From the NCBI GenBank assembly GCA_964404595.1, contig CAYOKQ010000001.1, forward strand, positions 1 to 64,000: 64,000 nt of DNA, in the 5' to 3' direction. This stretch comes from CAYJXA01 sp964404595 (GTDB taxonomy: Archaea > Nanobdellota > Nanobdellia > Woesearchaeales > GW2011-AR9). Positions 35,164-43,425 of this stretch are shown piece after piece (position 1 is the stretch's first letter; each line of letters begins with the position of its first letter). Both the position numbers and the translations under genes were made by a program. The notes under the pieces were generated by a model. That model saw only the letters and a list, made by a program, of their open reading frames with translations. It had not been told where the DNA came from and searched no databases.

Positions 35164-35500
35164 GGTTTAATCTTTGATAAAGCTCTTCATATAACCCGTA
35201 ATTGAGATCGCGTGCTAAACTAGGTTTGATGATAGTGCCAAACCCCTGATGCACTAATTTAGTCATAAGCAAGTCTAAATCTACGCCCCGTACTTTATCA
35301 GCCAAAGAGTCTTTAATAACTAACTTTGCATACCAGTGGGGACCAAAAGAATCGGCAGCTTGCTTTAACCCGTAAATCAAACCGCCGCTCCTGCTTCCTA
35401 CTTTTATAGAAAAATTATCCTGAAATGAACCATCGCACAGGAGCGCTGAGTCTAGGCAGACTCTTAAAGTGCAGCTGTCAATGTCGGAATCAAAGGGCAT
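35153..35500 (-). CDS. hypothetical protein
   Basis: This 115-residue protein starts at MPFDSDIDSC (ATG at 35500; an upstream start at 35551 would add a hydrophobic tract of ~17 residues). The core reads FSIKVGSRSGGLIYGLKQAA and GPHWYAKLVIKDSLADKVRG. It converges with the PUA gene and overlaps its end by 11 nt. Not recognised. Confidence 0.45.
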   Translation of the reverse strand: MPFDSDIDSCTLRVCLDSALLCDGSFQDNFSIKVGSRSGGLIYGLKQAADSFGPHWYAKLVIKDSLADKVRGVDLDLLMTKLVHQGFGTIIKPSLARDLNYGLYEELYQRLNLTR

Positions 35501-35560
35501 CAAAAAGTAAAAAAACATATAGAATATATAAAATTTGTGGTAAAGAAACATTGGTGGTTA

Positions 35561-35574
35561 TTACTTTAGAGTAA
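35561..35574 (+). promoter_or_regulatory. palindrome TTACT-TTAG-AGTAA, candidate operator
   Basis: TTACTTTAGAGTAA is a palindrome with a 4-nt centre. It lies ~14 nt before a TATA-like TTTATAAG (35588-35595) and 45 nt before the ATG of the surface protein at 35619. It differs in two positions from 53678-53691 (TTACTATAGAGTAG) and in two from 61624-61637 (CTACTAAAGAGTAA). Confidence 0.4.
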
Positions 35575-35618
35575 ATAACTACGAAAGATTTATAAGAAGG
35601 GGCGGTTTTCGTAATGCT

Positions 35619-36590
35619 ATGAACAAAATTATTACTTTTACAATCTGGTTGTTATTGTTAGCAACTTGGGCTGCTGCTGATTCGCCAGTGTGGGAGCCGC
35701 CGCTGCAGGAAAATTACGATATAGATGAAAATGAAACCATTATAATCATAGTACGAGCCACGGATGCAGATGGTGACACACTCAGATTGAGTACGGAAGA
35801 TTTTGATATAGTTGATCAGAATGCATCTTTTATTGATAACGGGGATGGAACAGGCACTTTCAGCTGGACTCCCACGCTTGAAGATATGGGAGTATACGAA
35901 ATTAGTTTCGGGGTCACTGACCAGCCAATGGACGTACAACCGCTAACTTGGAACTGGACCTCAACGATGATTACCGTTCATGATGTGAATCCAGATAGCG
36001 CCGGTGATGATAATACTACAAATACTACTGAAACTCAACCACCACTGAGCGCACAAGAGCAAGAATATGGTGCTTTACAAGCAGAGTTTGATTCTTTAGA
36101 AGATGATTATTCACTCTATAAGCGGCGATATGAACGGGCTGTGGATGAGGACGATGAGCAAGATATTGATGAATATGAAGAAAATCTTGAAGATGTTGAT
36201 AATGAATTGGCTGATCTGGAAGAAGAGGTAGAAAACCTTATTGAAGATGTTGAAGACAGCGATCTGGATAATCGTCTGGAACTGCTTGATAATCTGGAAG
36301 AATTAATGGATGACATCAGCACTGTTCGTGAACGAATTGATGATCTTTTCAACTGGGATGAACCGCAAGATTCAGGAGTTAGCATGAATAATTATAATCC
36401 GTTGCCTCAAGTTCAACCAGAGCCTCGGCAGGAAGGAACTCGGGTGGTAGTGCAGCCGCTCGATTATGCCGGCAGCAATGCGGCAGACACTCCTGATGAT
36501 TGGCAGGAAACCAGAAAGATGGTTTGGATCGGCGCTGGTATAGTTGTTTTGATTGCGGTGATCGTATTTTTGGTCGCCTTGATGCTGTAA
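35619..36590 (+). CDS. surface-anchored cadherin-like protein with acidic coiled coil
   Basis: This 323-residue protein has a signal peptide (LLLLATWAAAD), an Ig/cadherin-like domain (about 20-125, ATDADGDTLRLSTEDFDIVD), a very acidic coiled coil (about 150-245, YEENLEDVDNELADLEEEVE), a Pro-rich linker and a C-terminal membrane helix (VWIGAGIVVLIAVIVFLVAL). The Ig domain shares the ATDADGDTL phrase with the 744-residue surface protein. It is probably an anchored cell-surface stalk. Confidence 0.65.
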   Translation: MNKIITFTIWLLLLATWAAADSPVWEPPLQENYDIDENETIIIIVRATDADGDTLRLSTEDFDIVDQNASFIDNGDGTGTFSWTPTLEDMGVYEISFGVTDQPMDVQPLTWNWTSTMITVHDVNPDSAGDDNTTNTTETQPPLSAQEQEYGALQAEFDSLEDDYSLYKRRYERAVDEDDEQDIDEYEENLEDVDNELADLEEEVENLIEDVEDSDLDNRLELLDNLEELMDDISTVRERIDDLFNWDEPQDSGVSMNNYNPLPQVQPEPRQEGTRVVVQPLDYAGSNAADTPDDWQETRKMVWIGAGIVVLIAVIVFLVALML

Positions 36591-36634
36591 GAATATACAA
36601 AAGAAATAAATGCGTTCAGGGGATATCTAATGTA

Positions 36635-37051
36635 ATGGACTTATCCCGCCTTCTGCCTGGAAATGAAGGCTTGCGATTACAAGCCGATTTAAGAATACCT
36701 TTAGAAAAAATTAACCAGCATCAAACACATCACGGCATTCTTAGTGACCGGCTGCGCAATTTACTTGCCAGCAACGGGTATGATCTATATTATCCGTTTT
36801 ACGTTCGGTTATACCAAGATAGAAAAGTTACCAATAAAGGCCATCTTTGTATTATGGAATGCGCAATGGAATGCGCACTAATACCCGGAGATTATCTGCC
36901 AAAAATACAATGGGAAGAGGCACAGCGGTTTGTGAAGGATTACATTTACATGGGAATTCTGCCCCATAGCAAACTCTCTAGAACGGGTATTTACACTATC
37001 ATAGAAGAAGGTGTGAGCAAAAAAGATTCTACTTCAGCACATCCTCAATAG
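36635..37051 (+). CDS. hypothetical protein
   Basis: This 138-residue protein starts at ATG 36635 (an upstream in-frame start at 36500 lies inside the previous gene). It reads MDLSRLLPGNEGLRLQADLR, a central YDLYYPFYVRLYQDRKVTNK, and a Cys pair (CIMECAMECAL). Possibly a small regulatory or RNA-binding protein. Its end overlaps the 3' end of the convergent gene at 37029. Confidence 0.45.
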   Translation: MDLSRLLPGNEGLRLQADLRIPLEKINQHQTHHGILSDRLRNLLASNGYDLYYPFYVRLYQDRKVTNKGHLCIMECAMECALIPGDYLPKIQWEEAQRFVKDYIYMGILPHSKLSRTGIYTIIEEGVSKKDSTSAHPQ

Positions 37052-37253
37052 GCTTCTTCCCTTTCAATTGCTTAGTGCCTTGCTGTTTTGCTTCTGCCAC
37101 CAAATCAACACCAAGCTCTTTTAACTCTTTGACGTGCATCTGCATCAGCTGCTCGACAATCTGCAAAATACGCAGCATTTCTTCCCTTTCTTTGGTAAGA
37201 ACTGCCAAAGATCCTTTATGAAACCCCACTTTTTCATCTTTTGATTCAGTCAT
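37029..37253 (-). CDS. small helical hypothetical protein
   Basis: This 74-residue protein is almost entirely helical (EREEMLRILQIVEQLMQMHV) with a basic C terminus. It is convergent with and overlaps the preceding gene. Proteins of this size and composition recur in DPANN, but the family is not named. Confidence 0.5.
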   Translation of the reverse strand: MTESKDEKVGFHKGSLAVLTKEREEMLRILQIVEQLMQMHVKELKELGVDLVAEAKQQGTKQLKGKKPIEDVLK

Positions 37254-37293
37254 GGGAGGTTAAATAGAGGAAATGTTTATTAAGGTTTTGGTA

Positions 37294-37665
37294 ATGAATA
37301 CCATTATGGGGTTACTGAGCAAGCTCAAGTTCTGGCACAAAGAGGACGAACTGGATTTTGATACATTGGCAGACAAAGAGATGGGCAAAGCATCTTCTGC
37401 CAATGATATTGAATTGGACCAAAGCCATGGCCTGGAGGAAAAATCCCAATTTAGCGATGAGTCGGAAGCTTTCACCGGGCCTCGTTTTCAAACGTCCAAA
37501 CTGCAAAATACCTCTTCATTCAACCAATCACCGTCAGCCAATCGGGATTTAGAGTTGATTAACAGTAAACTGGATACCTTGAAAGCAATTCTCAGTTCCA
37601 TGGACCAGCGCATCGCACATCTGGAACAAACTACCAATGTTGAGAAAAAACAAAAATTATGGTAA
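37294..37665 (+). CDS. hypothetical protein with C-terminal coiled coil
   Basis: This 123-residue protein begins with an amphipathic MGLLSKLKFWHKEDELDF-like segment (ATG at 37306 is the alternative), then an acidic/Ser-rich linker, then a coiled coil (LELINSKLDTLKAILSSMDQ). The N-terminal KLKFWHK is the type of short amphipathic helix that tethers proteins to a membrane. It overlaps the LspA start by 7 nt. Confidence 0.5.
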   Translation: MNTIMGLLSKLKFWHKEDELDFDTLADKEMGKASSANDIELDQSHGLEEKSQFSDESEAFTGPRFQTSKLQNTSSFNQSPSANRDLELINSKLDTLKAILSSMDQRIAHLEQTTNVEKKQKLW

Positions 37666-38081
37666 GCAAGAATTGGTTTTGGCTGGCGGCAGGCATAGTT
37701 TTATTCCTTGATCAGATTTCTAAAAGCATTATTAATTACTTTCAGCCAACTTCGGCCTTTTTTCATGTCGTGCACAATACTGGCGCCGGATTTGGCATTT
37801 TACAAAACAACACCTTAATACTCGCTGCAATATCATTGCTCGTTGCCTTGGGGACTATTCTTAATTATCGAAAAATACCCGGTTCCTTTTTTCCACAGCT
37901 GTCGTGGGGTATTTTTTTAGGAGGCGTGGTGGGAAATTTAATAGATAGGGCTCTTCGCGGCTATGTGATTGATTTTATCGATCTGCAGATATGGCCGGTG
38001 TTTAATATTGCTGATATGGCCATTACAGTGAGTGTGATTGGATTGGTGTATTGGTATTGGCGAACTGAAAAAAAAGAGTAG
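37659..38081 (+). CDS. lspA: signal peptidase II (LspA)
   Basis: This 140-residue membrane protease removes signal peptides from prolipoproteins. Motifs are GNLIDR (93-98), YVIDFIDL with catalytic D105, and FNIADMAI with catalytic D119, as in bacterial enzymes. Four membrane helices fit. LspA is essentially bacterial but is known in some DPANN archaea, which suggests acquisition by transfer. It implies lipid-modified proteins, though no matching Lgt gene or clear lipobox protein is seen in the window. Confidence 0.85.
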   Translation: MVSKNWFWLAAGIVLFLDQISKSIINYFQPTSAFFHVVHNTGAGFGILQNNTLILAAISLLVALGTILNYRKIPGSFFPQLSWGIFLGGVVGNLIDRALRGYVIDFIDLQIWPVFNIADMAITVSVIGLVYWYWRTEKKE

Positions 38082-38216
38082 CTGAAATTATAAGTATATT
38101 CAATTCGTGAACCACTTAAAGACGAAGAATTCTAGCGAGAAAATGATGCCTTGAGGTCCTGCCTGAATGAGGGATAGAAAGGAAAAATTAATAAATGACT
38201 CGCTTATAATAATTTG

Positions 38217-38708
38217 ATGAACACACAATTGGAAAAAGAGTTAATAAGACTCCAAAAAATTCTTTCTCCATTAAGTAAATTTGTAGAAAAGGAATCCTCT
38301 TCCTTCTTCAAAAGTATTAGAATTCATGTGAGACTAAAGAATTTAATGATCATTCCAAAGCCTTCTTATTCTATTTTATTATGGGAAATAGAAGTATACT
38401 TCTCTCGGGCATTTGGACTGTTAAAGAGAAGAGTGTGTGACATCCAAGTAGAACTTACCACAAATGATAACTCTGCTGAAGGTAAGCTTAGGTTTAGCAG
38501 AGGATATATTTTAGCCAAATTTAATGAGAAAATAGCCCAAGAGTCACTTTTAGCGGGAAGTTATGAAAGCGCAGCTCCATATAGACTTGGCAAAACTGCA
38601 GAAAATATTTTCTATAAAGGCAAACTATTGCCAAAATTAAGAGAGTACAAAAGTATTATTTCCCATGAATTTAACATTCCGTTAACTAAAATTGATGTTC
38701 ATGATTGA
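38217..38708 (+). CDS. hypothetical protein
   Basis: This 163-residue protein reads LQKILSPLSKFVEKESSSFF near its start, then a Trp/Phe-rich stretch (LLWEIEVYFSRAFGLLKRRV). TATA-like and TTG alternatives lie just upstream (TTG at 38214). It converges with the HEPN gene at 38682 and overlaps its end. It is not recognised. Confidence 0.45.
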   Translation: MNTQLEKELIRLQKILSPLSKFVEKESSSFFKSIRIHVRLKNLMIIPKPSYSILLWEIEVYFSRAFGLLKRRVCDIQVELTTNDNSAEGKLRFSRGYILAKFNEKIAQESLLAGSYESAAPYRLGKTAENIFYKGKLLPKLREYKSIISHEFNIPLTKIDVHD

Positions 38709-39071
38709 TTTAACTTTACTTAAAATTATTCTATCAATAAACTCATTCTCATAATCAATCAAACCTTTATCTTTTATATAACGTAAAAATAAAGCAGTAC
38801 ATTTTTGGCTTCTACTCTCAACTCCAAACTTTGCAAGAATAGCCAGAGCACAATAATATTGTGAATAAAACCATTCTTCTGGTATTTTGTAGTCCATCCG
38901 TTGTTTTTTATATAGTTCACATAACTGTAAATTTACTTTTGCTTTCTGAACATATTCCTCAGCTTTCTTATCATTTTTATCAACAAAAAGCAGACCTTTA
39001 TGTTTCTTCCCTTTTTCTTCATCTTTCTTTGCGAGGGAAAAACATTCGAAAACTTTTGGTTTCATTATCAT
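38682..39071 (-). CDS. HEPN-domain protein
   Basis: This 129-residue helical protein has SLAKKDEEKGKKHKGLLFVD, then a run of Lys-rich helices, then EEWFYSQYYCALAILAKFGV. It is of the substrate-binding HEPN type that pairs with nucleotidyltransferases. The ribonuclease motif RX4-6H is not evident. Its ATG overlaps the stop of the upstream HTH-nucleotidyltransferase gene by 3 nt, which marks the pair. Confidence 0.6.
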   Translation of the reverse strand: MIMKPKVFECFSLAKKDEEKGKKHKGLLFVDKNDKKAEEYVQKAKVNLQLCELYKKQRMDYKIPEEWFYSQYYCALAILAKFGVESRSQKCTALFLRYIKDKGLIDYENEFIDRIILSKVKSIMNINFS

Positions 39072-39667
39072 TTTGCCATCCCCCGTATAAATTTAAAAAA
39101 TTTCTCTTGCCCAAAGAGGATAATTCCCTTTTTGACCGCATCCATAAAAGCTTTGTTTTGCCTTCTCAATTCAGATTTAAACTCCTCCTCCGTAAAATTA
39201 AGGAGGTGGATTTTCTTTGATTGGGTCTTTTGTATTTCGTCTAAAACACTTTGAATTTTAACAAAATTTTTCTTTTTAGCCATTCCCAGAATATCAATAT
39301 CATTTGCGTCTTGGGGAGAATGTAAAACACTGCCATAAAGAATTAAAAAATCAGTGATTCTATCAAGCGCAGCAAAATTAATCTGCCACCGTTTTTGCTT
39401 TAAAGCCTCTTCGGTCAAATAAAGAGATAACATTTTTTCAGCAAGAGGATTATCCCAATTTAGCGTAATTATGGAAGTGTTGGTTTTACCAATTCCCACT
39501 GTTTTAACAAGAATATATTTACGTTCACCCATTTTTTTAAGAACTTTCCAAATCCCAACCCGGCTTAGACCTAATTCTGTAGCTAAAGTAGTGATAGTGT
39601 GCGTACTAGAAAAATCTTTAAGCAGGTGAAGCAATACTCTTTTAGCTGTTAACTCCCTTGTTACCAT
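39068..39667 (-). CDS. winged-helix + nucleotidyltransferase fusion
   Basis: This 199-residue protein has an N-terminal winged helix (about 5-60, THTITTLATELGLSRVGIWK). A nucleotidyltransferase domain follows (about 105-130, LILYGSVLHSPQDANDIDIL, giving GS...DID). It is paired with the HEPN gene. This combination is a toxin-antitoxin-like module, the HTH probably regulating its own operon. Catalysis is not proven from sequence. Confidence 0.65.
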   Translation of the reverse strand: MVTRELTAKRVLLHLLKDFSSTHTITTLATELGLSRVGIWKVLKKMGERKYILVKTVGIGKTNTSIITLNWDNPLAEKMLSLYLTEEALKQKRWQINFAALDRITDFLILYGSVLHSPQDANDIDILGMAKKKNFVKIQSVLDEIQKTQSKKIHLLNFTEEEFKSELRRQNKAFMDAVKKGIILFGQEKFFKFIRGMAK

Positions 39668-39752
39668 GTTATTAATAACTGTTAACCAATAGTTAATATA
39701 TAAATCTTTCTATTACCCATTAAACGACCCAAACTATCACCAAGGCCCATCC

Positions 39753-40715
39753 TTATACTAATATTTCTTCCGGCAAGCACTGTTTCTTATGAACCGCAAA
39801 AACCCGAAAGGTGTCCGTATCAGCGATAATGTCATCAAATTTCTCGCGCAGCTGTAAAAATAATTTTCTAAATTCTGCTCTATCACGCGTTTCTGTAGAA
39901 AGTACGGCATCCCATTCCCCGAAGGTTTTGGCAAATTCAATGACCAAAGGATTGTATTTACAAAATTGACGAAGATGATCCTCCTGTTCCTGAGTGATAT
40001 TCTTATATTTAAGCAAAATCAAGTTTGCAGAAATTTTCATCGCCTTAGCATTAAGCAAAAGCCGATACCCGCGCAAAATGTTTTGCTGCTCCAGCCATTT
40101 TAATCTAGCCATGATTGTCTTAGGAGTCGTTTTAAGCTCTAAGGCCAGCTCAATAACTTTCTTCCTGCCTTGGGTGAGCAAGCTAAGAATGTCTTTATTA
40201 AGTTGATCGATCTTAATTTCATCACGATCCCCTCCAATGATAGTATCGCCTTGCCCCTCTTTGTCTACTAAATAATCGCGCAAATAATAATGTTCAACCA
40301 CCGTGGTCAAGATAGTCCAGTCTCTTAACTCCCCATTAATAGATACGAGCTGCTTTAATTTTTTATTGAAGTGGGAGGGATTTCTAGCCAGAAACATGAC
40401 CATAAGATCATACTTCCCATCACATTCAATCACTAAAATGATTGTTTCATATGCACATAAAAACGTGATTAACTTTTGAAAATTCTGTTCACTGCGGTAT
40501 TTTACTTTAAAAAAGACGACAAAACTAAGCAGCCCAAAACGGGAATAGTCTATAAGCGGAAAATATCCTTGAATGATCCCTTCTTTGACCAGAGATTTTA
40601 CTTTATAGCTGATGAGCTGTTCGCTCATGCGTACTTTTTTACCAATCTCAGTGTATGATTTTCTGTAGTTAGAATCGAGTTCGTAGAGCAGTTTAAGATC
40701 TTTCTTTTGCAGCAT
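39753..40715 (-). CDS. two-unit Lrp/AsnC-type transcriptional regulator
   Basis: This 320-residue protein has two HTH+ligand-domain units in tandem. The first HTH is near residues 10-50 (YTEIGKKVRMSEQLISYKVK) with an RAM-like domain (GKYDLMVMF). The second is near 170-220 (RKKVIELALELKTTPKTIMA). A paralog of the same layout is at 62623-63582. Tandem-unit Lrp regulators are archaeal. The regulon is unknown. Confidence 0.8.
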   Translation of the reverse strand: MLQKKDLKLLYELDSNYRKSYTEIGKKVRMSEQLISYKVKSLVKEGIIQGYFPLIDYSRFGLLSFVVFFKVKYRSEQNFQKLITFLCAYETIILVIECDGKYDLMVMFLARNPSHFNKKLKQLVSINGELRDWTILTTVVEHYYLRDYLVDKEGQGDTIIGGDRDEIKIDQLNKDILSLLTQGRKKVIELALELKTTPKTIMARLKWLEQQNILRGYRLLLNAKAMKISANLILLKYKNITQEQEDHLRQFCKYNPLVIEFAKTFGEWDAVLSTETRDRAEFRKLFLQLREKFDDIIADTDTFRVFAVHKKQCLPEEILV

Positions 40716-40828
40716 CGTTTGTAAAAGAGGTCGCCCTGCTTTTAAAAGTTATGAATTTGAAAAAAAAGATTGAATAAGGTTTAAGATATTCCACATTGAA
40801 GTACTACTTTTAAGGAGAACCGAAAAAA

Positions 40829-40843
40829 ATGGGCGCGGTGTGA
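40829..40843 (+). promoter_or_regulatory. four-codon leader mini-ORF (MGAV) overlapping the glycosyltransferase start
   Basis: AAGGAG (about 40812-40817) precedes ATG at 40829, which reads MGAV then TGA at 40841-40843. The TGA overlaps the ATG at 40843 of the next gene (TGATG). The good Shine-Dalgarno is 11 nt from the mini-ORF and ~25 nt from the main start, so the mini-ORF may be translated first and restart on the main gene. Confidence 0.35.
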
Positions 40844-42237
40844 TGATAGAAGATATCTGTTTAACTATACCAACGTACAGATTGGGCGAGGCTGCAGAAA
40901 CGGCGTTTATTTATAAAAAACACTTTGATAGATATGGTCATCGCCAGGTTCCGATTATTCTTTTTGATGATACTGCACTATCTAATGAGATAAGCCGGCA
41001 AAAGATAGCTGCGAGAGGTATATTCTATGTTGGGGCGGCAGAAAAAGCTCGCTTTATAGACGAATTGGTGCAAAGGGTGGGAGTAAAGCATGAAAATATT
41101 ATCAGACATTTATTGAGACCAAGCTACGGAGGAAATAGGAATGTTATTGCTTTGTACACGTTGGGTCAAAAATATATCAGCGTTGATGATGATATGCGCC
41201 CCGATGGCCTTGAGTACAGACAGAGTGTGAAATTAGGAAAACAAGAAGTATTACGAGGAATTTTCCAGCAAGAGCACACTTTAAATGGACATTTAATGAG
41301 ACAGGAAAAAGATCTTTTAAATGAATATTTGCAAGTACTAGGTAAGAGAGTCAAAGACCTGCAGCATACCTATATGCATGGGCGAATTCTTCGAGATTCG
41401 ATGAATGACCTATTTACAAACACCACCACTGCTAAAATAAAGAACAACGTGGAAAACACAGTGGTCGTTGAAGGTGATGAAATAAATCCGGAAGCACGCG
41501 TTATCGTTGCGCAGTCATTCAAAACAGGAATGGCTGATTTGGATGCTACCGATTTTGCGCAAGACATCTTGGATCCCGAAAATGAAAGTATTAATATTTC
41601 AATGAAGTACATTGCGCAAGGATATCAACCTTGCGTCACTGCAACCAATTGGAGATTTGATACTGGTGTAGCTGGTTACGATAATCGCTTCGGACTGCCC
41701 CCTTTTCTCCCAACCACTTTAAGAACTGAAGAATACGTTCTACGTCTTCTAGGCCAGCATCCAAATTTTGCAGCTGCTCATATCGGTGCCTCGCAACTGC
41801 ATTTGCGCGCTGCTACCCAGAGAAAAAGTTTAGGCTATGATATTTATAATGAAGAGTTGGTGCAGGTTCTGCGCACGAAATTAAGAGGTTTAGTCAGAAA
41901 AATAGATGAAACGACTATTTTATTTGAGCGCGACGGTCATATTCCGTTGAGAGAAGCACAACGTATGATAGAAAAAGCAATACCATATTATAGTGCAGCA
42001 AAAGAAAAAGCCCATAAATCTCTGTGTCAAGAACAAAAAGGATATTTTAATCAATTTTCTGATGATTTGGAGGAATATTTTTGTAATTTTGATGCAGCAT
42101 TATTTCGTCGAGCTGCTGAAAAAAAGATAAGAACAGAAATTGATACCATTGTTGAAGCGATGCAGATATGGCCAGAAATTTTAGATAAAACATTTAAATT
42201 AAAAAAAGCAGATAAGCTTCGCCTAGTGCGACCATAA
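40843..42237 (+). CDS. glycosyltransferase-like protein (GT-A fold)
   Basis: This 464-residue protein begins EDICLTIPTYRLGEAAETAF, a nucleotide-sugar binding start. It carries YISVDDDMRPDG (about 107-118), the DxD motif for metal and nucleotide-sugar. The rest is helical with no membrane segment. It precedes a GT4 glycosyltransferase gene and a transporter, which suggests a small glycan or lipid-sugar cluster. ATG 40843 was chosen over the GTG at 40840. Confidence 0.65.
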   Translation: MIEDICLTIPTYRLGEAAETAFIYKKHFDRYGHRQVPIILFDDTALSNEISRQKIAARGIFYVGAAEKARFIDELVQRVGVKHENIIRHLLRPSYGGNRNVIALYTLGQKYISVDDDMRPDGLEYRQSVKLGKQEVLRGIFQQEHTLNGHLMRQEKDLLNEYLQVLGKRVKDLQHTYMHGRILRDSMNDLFTNTTTAKIKNNVENTVVVEGDEINPEARVIVAQSFKTGMADLDATDFAQDILDPENESINISMKYIAQGYQPCVTATNWRFDTGVAGYDNRFGLPPFLPTTLRTEEYVLRLLGQHPNFAAAHIGASQLHLRAATQRKSLGYDIYNEELVQVLRTKLRGLVRKIDETTILFERDGHIPLREAQRMIEKAIPYYSAAKEKAHKSLCQEQKGYFNQFSDDLEEYFCNFDAALFRRAAEKKIRTEIDTIVEAMQIWPEILDKTFKLKKADKLRLVRP

Positions 42238-42301
42238 AAGTATGTTTTTTACTGTTATATACCATCAAAAATATTATAAATAGCCATTGATCTGAATATA
42301 C

Positions 42302-43420
42302 ATGAGAATCCTTCATACCATCTCCCCTTTGGGTTACCATGTGGAAGAAAACAATCTGGGAGGTACAGAACAGATTGCATACTTATTGGATAAAGGACTC
42401 CTCGAAAAGGGATATTCTTCAAACATGATCGCCAGAAGAGGAAGCCAATTATATAACGATCATTTCGGAAAAAGATTGATTCCTTTGCTCGGAGATAATA
42501 TTGATATTGGCAGATGTTCCGCTAATCAGATACAGTTTTTGACTGCAATTAGATGTGCAACAGAATTAGAAGAAGCACAAAGCGGCAAGTATGATATAAT
42601 CCACAGCCATTCAACAGATATAATGCGTTTTGGCAAGATCATTCCTATCCCCATTGTAACGACACTTCATTTTCCGATAGAATGGTACTGGAACCCGCAA
42701 GTATTAGGCCAATGCAGCTTTGAAAACAACCACTTCGTAGCTATTAGTGAATCACAAAGAAAAGCATATTGTGATTTAGGATATGAGATTAATCATGTGA
42801 TTTATAATGGCGTGGATACCAGATTATTTCCTTTTGGGGAAAATAAAATGAACTATATTCTTAGTTTGGGAAGAATATCACAAGAAAAAGGGCATGATAT
42901 AGCAATACAAATTGCCAAAAAATTGGGGATAAACTTGGTTATTGCTGGCTGCCCCTCAAATTATCAAGAAGATGAGAAAGATTTTCAACAAATTATAGGC
43001 CAGGTAACCGAAGATTGGTCGAAGAACAAAGAAAAATTATTGCAATGTGGTGATTTAGCAAATGGCAGTAACAGAATAATATATTTTGGTGCAGCAAATA
43101 ACGAAGAGAAAAAAAAACTTTTTGCATACGCAAAGGCTTTTCTCGCCCCCATAAAATGGGAAGAACCATTTGGATTGGCCCTCATAGAAGCAATGGTGTG
43201 TGGAACCCCCGTTATAGCATTTAATCGAGGGGCAGTTCCTGAAATAGTTCTGGATGGTGAAACAGGCTATATCGTTGATACTATTGAAGAAATGGTACAA
43301 GCAGTTAAGCAAGCACAGAAGATAAGTCCATTAGCATGCAGAAATCACGTAGATCAAAAATTTTCTTTAGAACGAATGGTGAATGGATACGTAGATTTAT
43401 ATAAAACCCTTCTTGGTTAG
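42302..43420 (+). CDS. GT4-family glycosyltransferase
   Basis: This 372-residue GT-B enzyme starts MRILHTISPLGYHVEENNLG and contains GGTEQIAYLL. Its C-terminal half has LSLGRISQEKGHDIAIQIAK and APIKWEEPFGLALIEAMVCG with the EX7E motif (E..EPFGLALIE), then TPVIAFNRGAVPEIV. These are typical of GT4 hexosyltransferases. It lies 64 nt after the GT-A gene and 5 nt before the MFS gene. Confidence 0.9.
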   Translation: MRILHTISPLGYHVEENNLGGTEQIAYLLDKGLLEKGYSSNMIARRGSQLYNDHFGKRLIPLLGDNIDIGRCSANQIQFLTAIRCATELEEAQSGKYDIIHSHSTDIMRFGKIIPIPIVTTLHFPIEWYWNPQVLGQCSFENNHFVAISESQRKAYCDLGYEINHVIYNGVDTRLFPFGENKMNYILSLGRISQEKGHDIAIQIAKKLGINLVIAGCPSNYQEDEKDFQQIIGQVTEDWSKNKEKLLQCGDLANGSNRIIYFGAANNEEKKKLFAYAKAFLAPIKWEEPFGLALIEAMVCGTPVIAFNRGAVPEIVLDGETGYIVDTIEEMVQAVKQAQKISPLACRNHVDQKFSLERMVNGYVDLYKTLLG

Positions 43421-43425
43421 CGATT

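Noticed and set aside
35153..35551. Full-length reading from 35551 as a signal-bearing secreted protein
   Set aside because: The first 17 residues are Tyr/Phe-rich and read from A/T-rich promoter-like DNA; the ATG at 35500 is better placed.
36116..36385. Long Ser/Arg-rich antisense ORF opposite the acidic coiled coil of the surface protein
   Set aside because: It is the complement of GAA/GAT-rich codons, a shadow of the real gene.
38125..38180. ATGATG...CTGA...ATGAGG between LspA and the 38217 gene, resembling a C/D-box sRNA
   Set aside because: The boxes are imperfect and badly spaced, and the second D box is missing. Without target complementarity it cannot be supported.
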